Assembly (NCBI RefSeq): GCF_002285795.1
Contig: NZ_CP022961.1
Location: 868,001-932,000 of the forward strand
Reading direction: 5' to 3'
Length of the DNA stretch: 64,000 bases
Source: Plantactinospora sp. KBS50
GTDB lineage: Bacteria > Actinomycetota > Actinomycetes > Mycobacteriales > Micromonosporaceae
Within the stretch, counting starts at the first letter, position 1; each line of letters opens with the position of its first letter. This document shows, in pieces, positions 55,990 through 64,000 of this stretch. The notes under the pieces were generated by a model. The model ran no database searches and was not told the origin of the DNA. It worked only from the letters and a program-made list of their open reading frames with translations. Made by a program: the position numbers and the translations under genes.

Positions 55990-57669
55990 GTGGGTTACAT
56001 CGACGTCGCCGGGGTCGGGTACGTGCTGCCGGACGGCCGGGAACTGCTTGCCGACGTGTCGTTCCGGGTGGGCGAGGGCGCCAATGTCGCGCTCGTCGGG
56101 CCGAACGGGGCCGGCAAGACCACCCTGCTGCGGATGATCGCCGGCGACCTGCCGGTGCGCACCGGGGCCGTCGCCCGATCCGGTGGGCTCGGCGTGATGC
56201 GGCAGTTCATCGGCATGATCGGCGACGAGACCACGCTGCGCGACCTGGCGCTCTCGCTCGCCGAGCCGGCGCTGCGGGCCGCCGGGGAGCGGCTCGCCGC
56301 CGCCGAAGGGGCGCTGCACGCCGCCGAGCTGCGCGGCAAGTACAGCTCCGCGGCCGGCAAGGCCCAGCTCCGGTACGCGGACGCGCTGTCCGCGTGGGGC
56401 GAGGCCGGCGGGTACGACGCCGAGGTGCTGTTCGACACGGTCGCCACGATCGTGCTCGACCTGACCTGGGACGCCTGCCGGGACCGTCCGGTGCGTACCC
56501 TCTCCGGCGGCCAGCAGAAACGGTTCGCCCTCGAACTGCTGCTGCGCGGCGCCGACGAGGTGCTGTTGCTGGACGAACCGGACAACTTCCTCGACGTACC
56601 GGGGAAACGCTGGCTGGAGCGGCGGCTGCGCGAGACGACCAAGTCGGTGCTGTACGTCTCGCACGACCGGGAGCTGCTGGCCCAGACCAGCGACCGGGTG
56701 GTGGCCGTGGAGGGTGGCGGCGCGTGGATCCACCCGGGCAGCTTCGCCACCTGGCACGAGGCGCGGGTGGCCCGGCACGAGCGGCTGGACGAGCAGCGCC
56801 GGCGCTGGGACGAGGAGCACCAGAAGCTGCGCGAGTTGATGCTGATGTACAAGCAGAAGGCGGCGTACAACTCGGACATGGCCTCGCGGTACCAGTCGGC
56901 GCAGACCCGGTTGCGCCGGTTCGAGGAGGCCGGGCCGCCGCCCGTGCCGCCGAAGGACCAGGACATCCGGATCCGCCTGCGCGGCGGACGGACCGGCAAG
57001 CGCGCGGTGGTCTGCGAGCAGCTCGAACTGGACGGCCTGACGTACCCGTTCGACCTGGAACTCTGGTACGGCGACCGGCTGGCGGTGCTGGGCGCCAACG
57101 GCACCGGCAAGTCGCACTTCCTGCGGCTGTTGGCCCGCGGCGGCACCGACCCGGACCCGGCGAACGCGCCGGTGGACGCCGGGGCCGCGCTGGCGCCGGT
57201 GGCGCACGACGGGGTGGCGCGGCTCGGCGCCCGGGTCCGGCCCGGCCACTTCTCGCAGACCCACGACCGGCCGGAACTGGTGGACCGGACGCTTGTCGAG
57301 ATCCTCTGGCGGGGTGACGAGCACCGGGCCGGGATGGACCGGCACGCCGCCATGGCCGCGCTGTCCCGGTACGAGCTGGCCGGCCAGGGCGACCAGCGGT
57401 TCGGTTCGCTCTCCGGCGGCCAGCAGGCACGCTTCCTGGTGCTGCTGCTGGAGCTGTCCGGGGCCACCCTGCTGCTGCTCGACGAGCCGACCGACAACCT
57501 CGACCTGGCCTCGGCCGAGGCGCTGGAGGCCGGGCTGGCCGCGTTCGAGGGCACGGTGATCGCGGTGACCCACGACCGGTGGTTCACCCGCTCGTTCGAC
57601 CGGTTCCTGCTGGTGGCCGGGGACGGTGAGGTGAAGGAGACCGCCGAACCGGTGTGGGACGTCGGCTGA
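55990..57669 (+). CDS. ABC-F family ATPase
   Basis: A 559-residue protein with two ABC domains and no membrane part. Domain 1: Walker A GPNGAGKTT, LSGGQQKRFALEL, LLLDEPDNFLD. Domain 2: GANGTGKSHF, LSGGQQARFLVLL, LLLDEPTDNLD. The linker between them is rich in charged helices. GTG 55990 gives VGYIDVAGVGYVLPDG. ABC-F proteins act on ribosomes, and some protect against antibiotics. It is divergent from the RiPP operon, so a resistance role is possible but not shown. Confidence 0.85.
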   Translation: MGYIDVAGVGYVLPDGRELLADVSFRVGEGANVALVGPNGAGKTTLLRMIAGDLPVRTGAVARSGGLGVMRQFIGMIGDETTLRDLALSLAEPALRAAGERLAAAEGALHAAELRGKYSSAAGKAQLRYADALSAWGEAGGYDAEVLFDTVATIVLDLTWDACRDRPVRTLSGGQQKRFALELLLRGADEVLLLDEPDNFLDVPGKRWLERRLRETTKSVLYVSHDRELLAQTSDRVVAVEGGGAWIHPGSFATWHEARVARHERLDEQRRRWDEEHQKLRELMLMYKQKAAYNSDMASRYQSAQTRLRRFEEAGPPPVPPKDQDIRIRLRGGRTGKRAVVCEQLELDGLTYPFDLELWYGDRLAVLGANGTGKSHFLRLLARGGTDPDPANAPVDAGAALAPVAHDGVARLGARVRPGHFSQTHDRPELVDRTLVEILWRGDEHRAGMDRHAAMAALSRYELAGQGDQRFGSLSGGQQARFLVLLLELSGATLLLLDEPTDNLDLASAEALEAGLAAFEGTVIAVTHDRWFTRSFDRFLLVAGDGEVKETAEPVWDVG

Positions 57670-57717
57670 CCCGCGTCGGCCGGCGGCCCGGCCGGACCCC
57701 GGCATAGGGTTGATCTC

Positions 57718-58671
57718 GTGACTGAGATGACCTATCGCCGGTTGGGCGACTCCGGACTCGTGGTCTCCGCGGTCGGCATCGGCTGCAACAACTTCGGCCG
57801 CAAGCTCGACACGGACGGCACCCGGGCCGTGGTGGACGCCGCGCTGGACGCCGGGATCAACTTCTTCGACACCGCGGACATCTACGGCGAACCGCACGGG
57901 GCGTCCGAGGAACAGCTCGGCGCGGCGCTGCGCGGCCGGCGCGACGACGTGGTGGTGGCCACCAAGTTCGGCATGGACATGTCCGGGATGAACGGGCCGG
58001 ACCACGACGCCCGGGGCGCCCGCCGGTATGTCGTGCGGGCCGTGGAGGCGTCGCTGCGCCGGCTCGGCACCGATCACATCGACCTCTACCAGCTGCACCA
58101 GCCGGACCCGGGTACGCCGATCGAGGAGACGCTCTCCGCGCTCGACGACCTGGTCCGCGCCGGCAAGGTGCGCTACCTCGGCAACTCCAACTTCGCCGGC
58201 TGGCAGATCGCCGACGCCGACTGGGCGGCCCGGTCCGGCGGGTACACCCCGTTCATCAGCGCGCAGAACCACTACAGCCTGCTGGAGCGCGGGGTCGAGG
58301 CCGAGGTGGTGCCGGCCTGCGAGCGTTTCGGGCTCGGCCTGCTGCCGTTCTTCCCGCTCGCGAACGGGCTGCTGACCGGCAAGTACCAGCGTGGCGAGGC
58401 TCCGCCGGAGGGCAGCCGGCTCTCCGGCGGCGGCCGGTACGCCGAGCGGTTCGCCGCCGCGCCGTGGGACACGATCGAGGCCATCCGCAAGTACGCCGTC
58501 GAGCGCGGCGTCTCGATGCTGCACGTGGCCATCGGCGGGCTCGCCGCCCAGCCGGCCGTGACCTCGGTGATCGCCGGTGCGACCACGCCCGAGCAGGTCC
58601 GCGCGAACGCCGCCGCCGGCAGCTGGCAGCCCACCGACGGGGACCTGGCGGCACTGCGCGACATCCTCTAA
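57718..58671 (+). CDS. Aldo/keto reductase
   Basis: A 317-residue (beta/alpha)8 NADPH-dependent oxidoreductase. Catalytic tetrad motifs are [13 protein letters not shown] (Asp, Tyr), [10 protein letters not shown] (Lys) and [12 protein letters not shown] (His). GTG 57718 gives [23 protein letters not shown] 57727 is an alternative. TAGGGTTGAT just upstream may be a -10 element for a nearly leaderless transcript. It belongs to the L-glyceraldehyde-3-phosphate reductase/YhdN-like branch. The substrate is unknown. Confidence 0.88.
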   Translation: MTEMTYRRLGDSGLVVSAVGIGCNNFGRKLDTDGTRAVVDAALDAGINFFDTADIYGEPHGASEEQLGAALRGRRDDVVVATKFGMDMSGMNGPDHDARGARRYVVRAVEASLRRLGTDHIDLYQLHQPDPGTPIEETLSALDDLVRAGKVRYLGNSNFAGWQIADADWAARSGGYTPFISAQNHYSLLERGVEAEVVPACERFGLGLLPFFPLANGLLTGKYQRGEAPPEGSRLSGGGRYAERFAAAPWDTIEAIRKYAVERGVSMLHVAIGGLAAQPAVTSVIAGATTPEQVRANAAAGSWQPTDGDLAALRDIL

Positions 58672-58701
58672 GGGCCGGTCCGCCGCTGTCCGCTGTCCGC
58701 T

Positions 58702-58751
58702 GTCCTCGGGGGTCGGGTGTCCTCGGGGTCGGGTGTTCTCGGGGGTCGGGC
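58702..58751 (+). repeat. Three tandem 16-17 base units
   Basis: GTCCTCGGGGGTCGGGT, then a 16-base copy and a third copy starting GTTCTC stand directly in a row in the spacer after the aldo/keto reductase gene. Confidence 0.8.
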
Positions 58752-58788
58752 GTGTCGCCCGCCAGAAGCGATGGCATCTGCTGTTGTC

Positions 58789-58822
58789 ATACCTGAGAGT
58801 CATTTTTATGACTCTCAGGTAT
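58789..58822. promoter_or_regulatory. Perfect 15-base inverted repeat with TTTT loop
   Basis: ATACCTGAGAGTCAT (58789-58803), TTTT, ATGACTCTCAGGTAT (58808-58822). It is AT-rich against the local background. It could be an operator for a dimeric repressor or a bidirectional terminator. There is no supported gene between it and the thiamine riboswitch. Confidence 0.75.
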
Positions 58823-59024
58823 GGACATCAGTGAGGACATCACACTCAGCGCCGAGCTGTCGGATCGGTCGGGATCTGGATGGATTGACCCGCGCGCGTC
58901 GCGGGAAGCGCTGACCGCGTGGCGGGGTGCTCCGGCGCGGATCGGATCGTCGTGCCGTGCCGACCGCCGCGGGACGGGCTTGGCGGATCGGGCCGTCGTG
59001 CCGTACGGTCGGCCAGGAAGGACC

Positions 59025-59114
59025 CCACGGGAGCCCGGTGCACCGGGCTGAGAGGGGGGCTGCAGCCCCCGACCGTCGAACCTGATCCGGGTAATGCCGG
59101 CGCAGGGAGGAGTG
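59025..59114 (+). promoter_or_regulatory. TPP riboswitch (THI element)
   Basis: The conserved CTGAGAG (59048-59054) and ACCTGATCCGGGTAATGCCG (59080-59099), followed by GCGCAGGGAGG, are the hallmark of the thiamine pyrophosphate aptamer. Its 3' end overlaps the GGAGGAG ribosome site of thiE, so TPP binding would directly block translation of the first gene. Confidence 0.95.
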
Positions 59115-59118
59115 GTGC

Positions 59119-59745
59119 ATGCCAGCCCTGGCACGACTGCATCTGATCACCGACACCCGACCGGGCCGTGACCCGGTCGCCGTGGCGCGGGCCGCGCTCG
59201 CCGTGGCCGGGCCGCGGGTGGCCGTCCAGGTCCGGGTCGAGGACGAGACCAGCGACCGGGACGCGTACGACCTGGCGCTCCGGCTGGTCGACGAGTGCGC
59301 GGCGGTCGGCGCGTGTTGCCTGGTGAACGACCGGCTGCACGTCGCGCTCGCGGCCGGGGCCGCGGGCGGACACGTCGGCGCCCTGGATCTGCCGGTGGCG
59401 GCCGCCCGCCGGGTGCTCGGCCCGGCCGCCGTGCTCGGCGCCACGGCCCGGGAGCCCGGGTCCGCCCGCGCGGCCGTCGAGGCGGGTGCCACGTACCTCG
59501 GCGTCGGGCCGTGCTATCCGACCTCGACCAAGGACGGCCTGCCGGACCCGATCGGCCCGCCTGGGGTGCGGGCGGTGGCCGCGGCGCTGGACGTACCGCT
59601 GATCGCGATCGGCGGGGTGACCGCGGCCCGGGTGCCCGAACTGGTGGCGGCCGGGGCGTACGGCGTCGCCGTGGTGGGTGCGCTCAGCGGTGCGGCCGAT
59701 CCGGGGCGGGCCACCAGCGAACTGCTGCGCGGGCTGCCGCGATGA
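59119..59745 (+). CDS. thiE: Thiamine-phosphate synthase
   Basis: A 208-residue TIM barrel joining the thiazole phosphate and HMP-PP to thiamine phosphate. ATG 59119 follows the riboswitch-embedded GGAGGAG. LVNDRLHVALAAGAAGGHVG and GVGPCYPTSTKDG match the family. The QxRxK motif reads QVRVED, and the usual GQED reads GALD, so two substrate-contact positions differ. A second, TenI/ThiE-like protein is encoded at 62018; which one makes thiamine phosphate is open. The stop overlaps ATG 59742. Confidence 0.85.
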   Translation: MPALARLHLITDTRPGRDPVAVARAALAVAGPRVAVQVRVEDETSDRDAYDLALRLVDECAAVGACCLVNDRLHVALAAGAAGGHVGALDLPVAAARRVLGPAAVLGATAREPGSARAAVEAGATYLGVGPCYPTSTKDGLPDPIGPPGVRAVAAALDVPLIAIGGVTAARVPELVAAGAYGVAVVGALSGAADPGRATSELLRGLPR

Positions 59746-59788
59746 GCGCGGCCCCGGCGGAGCAGGCCGGCGGCGGCGACGAGGGGGC

Positions 59789-60987
59789 ATGCTCTCCGTC
59801 GTGGGCGGCGGGCCGATCGGGCTGGCGATCGCCTGGCGGAGCGCGCTCCGCGGCAGGACCGTCACGGTGTACGACCCGGAGCCCGGCTCCGGTGCCTCGG
59901 CGGTGGCCGCCGGGATGTTGTCCCCGGTGAGCGAGGCGGCCTTCGGCGAGCGGGAGCTGACGCCGCTGCTGCTGGACTCCGCGGCCCGGTGGCCGGCGTT
60001 CGCCGCCGAACTGGCCGTAGCCACCGGTCGGGACCTCGGCCACCGCACCGAGGGCACCCTGATCGTGGCGCTGACCGCCGACGACGCCGCCGAGGCCCGG
60101 CGGCTGTGGACGTACCAGCGGGACCTTGGACTGCCGCTGGAGCCGCTGCTGCCCGGCCAGCTCCGCGAGCGCGAACCGGCGCTCAACCCGCGGGTCCGCG
60201 CCGGGGCGTACGCGCCGGGTGACCATCAGGTCGACCCGCGCCGGCTGGTGCCGGCGCTGCTGGACGCGGCTCTCGGCGCGGGGGTCACCCTCGTCCGCCG
60301 CCCGGTGGCCCGGCTGGCCGACCTGCCCGCCGGGCCCGTGGTGGTCGCCGCCGGCACCGGTACGGCGGCGCTCACCGGCCTGCCGATCCGGCCGGTGAAG
60401 GGGCAGGTGCTCCGGCTGCGGGCACCCGGTGGTGCCGGTCCGGCGATCCGGCACGTGCTGCGCGGGCACGCCGACGGCCGGTCGGTCTATCTGGTGCCCC
60501 GGACCGACGGCGAGGTGGTGGTGGGCGCCACCGTCGAGGAACGGGTCGACCGGACGGTGACCGCTGGCGCGGTCCTCGACCTGCTCCGGGCGGCCACCGA
60601 ACTGGTCCCGGAACTCGCCGAGTACGAACTGGTCGAGGCCCGCGCCGAGCTGCGCCCGGGCACCCCGGACAACCTGCCGGTGCTCGGCCCACTGCCCACC
60701 CCGGCCGGCGGCCGGCACGGCGTCGCGGTGGCCGGCGGCCACGGGCACGTTCCGGTGGCCGGCGGGCACGGGCACGTTCCGGTGGCCGGCGGGCACGGGC
60801 ACGTTCTGGTGGCCGGCGGCCACTACCGGCACGGGATCGTGCTCACCCCGGTGACCGCCGACCTGATCGCCGACGCGCTGACCGGCCAGGGGCCGCCGGA
60901 CGCGCTGGCGGCGTTCCGGCCCGACCGGTTCAGCGTCCCGACCCACCGGCCCGAGCCGGCCCGACCCGCTGCGGAGGGAGCGAACTC

Positions 60988-60997
<10 letters not shown>
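59789..60997 (+). CDS. thiO: Glycine oxidase ThiO (start uncertain)
   Basis: A 402-residue FAD enzyme making dehydroglycine for thiazole synthesis. The dinucleotide motif MLSVVGGGPIGLAIAW is at the very N terminus. ATG 59789 has no spaced ribosome site. If one G is missing from 59783-59787, translation would start at ATG 59742, overlapping the thiE stop, as MSAAPAEQAGGGDEGG. Near the C terminus a nine-residue unit VAGGHGHVP is repeated three times before VAGGHYRHGIVLTP. The ligand Arg in GHYRHG is retained. The stop overlaps thiS. Confidence 0.85.
60728..60823 (+). repeat. 27-base tandem repeat inside thiO
   Basis: Three 27-base units (60728-60754, 60755-60781, 60782-60808) and the first 15 bases of a fourth. 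Units differ at one or two positions. The repeat is in frame and encodes VAGGHGHVP. Confidence 0.92.
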
Positions 60998-62658
<1,661 letters not shown>

Positions 62659-62662
<4 letters not shown>

Positions 62663-63510
62663 CGCCGACCACCGTCCTCACCGTCGCCGGCTCCGACTCG
62701 GGCGCCGGCGCCGGAATCCAGGCCGATCTGAAGACCTTCGCCGCGCTGGGCGCGTACGGCACCTCGGTGGTCACGGCGGTGACCGCGCAGAACACCCGCG
62801 AGGTGACCGCGGTGCACGCCGTACCGGCCGGGGTGGTGGCCGACCAGTTGGAGGCGGTGCTGTCCGACTTCCGGGTCCGGGCGGTGAAGACCGGCATGCT
62901 CGGCGACGAGGAGATCGCCGAGGTGCTGGCGACCCGCGCCCGGGCCGGACGCCTGCCGAACCTGGTGGTCGACCCGGTGCTGGTCGCCACCACGGGCGCC
63001 CGGCTCGGTGCCGTCGAGACGGTGCGGCGGCTGCTGCCGTACGCCTTTGTGGTGACGCCGAACCGCGCGGAGGCCGAGGCGTTGGTGGGCGCTCCGGTGC
63101 GGACGCCCGAGCAGATGCTGGCCGCGGCCCGCGAGCTGGCGGCCGGCGGCCCGGCCGCGGTGGTGGTCACCGGCGGCGACCCGGCCGGTGCCGACCCGGC
63201 GAGCGACCGTCCGGCCGGCGGCGACCGTGCCGGCGGTGGCCGTGCCGGCGGTGCCGAGCCGGCCGTCGACGCGTTGTGGCACGCCGGCCGGGCCACGCTG
63301 CTGCGCGGTCCGCGGGTCGCCACCCGCAACACCCACGGCACGGGGTGCTCGTTCTCCGCCGCCCTCGCCACCCGGCTCGCGGCCGGGGACGACGTACCGG
63401 CGGCGGTGGGCTTCGCAAAGCAGTACGTCGCCCGCGCGATCGGTGGTGCCCGGTCGTGGGAGCTGGGCGGCGGTCATGGCCCGCTGGACCACTTCGGATG
63501 GTCCCGGTGA
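62659..63510 (+). CDS. thiD: Hydroxymethylpyrimidine (phosphate) kinase
   Basis: A 283-residue ribokinase-fold enzyme phosphorylating HMP and [24 protein letters not shown] at the N terminus, [22 protein letters not shown] and the catalytic [12 protein letters not shown] are intact. A Gly/Ala/Asp-rich insertion (about residues 172-195, with repeats such as [12 protein letters not shown]) sits between the conserved VVVTGG and VDALW. The ATG overlaps the preceding stop. Confidence 0.94.
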
Positions 63511-63528
63511 CGAGGAGGAGGCAGCACC

Positions 63529-64000
63529 ATGGAGGCTCGCCGGAAGATCTACGTGCAGGGTCCGCAGCCCGATGTGCGGGTGCCGTTCGCCGAGGTGGCG
63601 CTCGGCGGCGACGAACCACCGGTCCGGCTGTACGACACCTCCGGGCCGGGATCCGATCCGGAGGTCGGGCTGCCGCCGTTGCGCGGTCCGTGGATCGCCG
63701 AACGCGGCGACGTGGCGCCGGTGCGCGGCGCCGGCAGCCCGTTGGGGGGTGACCGGCCCACCCAGCTCGAATATGCCCGGGCCGGCGTGGTGACCCCGGA
63801 GATGCGGTTCGCCGCGATCCGCGAGGGGGTGCCGGCCGAGGTCGTGCGGGACGAGATCGCCGCCGGCCGGGCCGTGTTGCCGGCCAACGTCAACCATCCG
63901 GAGTCCGAGCCGATGGTGATCGGCCGGCGGTTCCTGGTGAAGGTCAACGCGAACATCGGCACCTCGGCCGTGTCGTCGTCGATCGCCGAGGAGGTGGAGA
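63529..64000 (+). CDS. thiC: Phosphomethylpyrimidine synthase (5' part, runs off the window)
   Basis: The first 157 codons of a radical SAM-type HMP-P synthase. ATG 63529 follows [30 protein letters not shown] is the ThiC-associated N-terminal region; [20 protein letters not shown] and [20 protein letters not shown] are core ThiC. The C-terminal iron-sulfur motif lies beyond the window. It is the last visible gene of the thi operon. Confidence 0.96.
   Translation, partial: MEARRKIYVQGPQPDVRVPFAEVALGGDEPPVRLYDTSGPGSDPEVGLPPLRGPWIAERGDVAPVRGAGSPLGGDRPTQLEYARAGVVTPEMRFAAIREGVPAEVVRDEIAAGRAVLPANVNHPESEPMVIGRRFLVKVNANIGTSAVSSSIAEEVE

Noticed and set aside
55774-58803. 1009-codon antisense frame over the ABC-F and aldo/keto reductase genes
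   Set aside because: Both sense genes have clear motifs; the antisense product has none.
58821-59051. Small frame starting MDISEDITLSAEL before the TPP riboswitch
   Set aside because: Its end runs into the riboswitch, it has no ribosome site, and its start lies in the palindrome arm. A decayed gene remains possible.

Overview
The window comes from a high-GC actinobacterium. Family-level evidence points to Micromonosporaceae (Micromonospora/Salinispora type): GTG and TTG starts are frequent, the rpoB/rpoC and ribosomal proteins are actinobacterial in sequence, and two copies of a palindromic spacer element that I associate with that family sit in the spc operon. No database search was possible, so the genus is inference.

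Positions 1-41900 are the core information-processing region, all on the + strand: tRNA-Thr, tRNA-Met, rpmG, a HadA/HadB-like dehydratase pair, tRNA-Trp, secE-nusG, rplK-rplA, a two-gene ABC exporter, rplJ-rplL with an L10 leader, rpoB-rpoC, two small membrane proteins, rpsL-rpsG-fusA-tuf, the S10 operon (rpsJ to rpsQ), the spc operon (rplN to map), a DUF1707 protein, infA-rpmJ-rpsM-rpsK-rpsD-rpoA-rplQ, truA and an RsmC-like methyltransferase. Several promoters of the form TTGGNN-(17/18)-TACNCT and several long hairpins can be read directly.

Positions 41908-55710, all on the - strand, are an accessory island that looks like a RiPP (ribosomally made, post-translationally modified peptide) gene cluster. 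In transcription order it has an ATP-grasp ligase, a LuxR-type HTH protein, a 60-residue leader-like peptide with no core, a cyclase/AAA/TPR regulator, a cytosolic S8 protease, a GAF protein, two precursor peptides ending in a shared ECACLCTG core plus a Gly/Ser tail, a radical SAM/SPASM enzyme, a PqqD-like protein, an ABC exporter pair, a YcaO cyclodehydratase and a TfuA partner. A SARP-type regulator (frameshifted as given) follows. Most neighbours overlap by 4 bases, so the genes look translationally coupled. Enzymes for thioamidation (YcaO-TfuA), radical thioether or C-C crosslinking (SPASM) and ATP-grasp ligation occur together on one pair of Cys-rich precursors. This is the most interesting system in the window.

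Positions 55990-64000, + strand, carry an ABC-F ATPase, an aldo/keto reductase and a TPP-riboswitch-controlled thiamine operon (thiE, thiO, thiS, thiG, a TenI/ThiE-like gene, thiD and the start of thiC).

Quality note: adk, the cyclase gene and the SARP gene (twice) are each broken by what looks like loss of one base from a run of five G or C, and thiO may be affected the same way. The essential adk gene cannot really be broken, so these are probably sequence errors rather than true pseudogenes.
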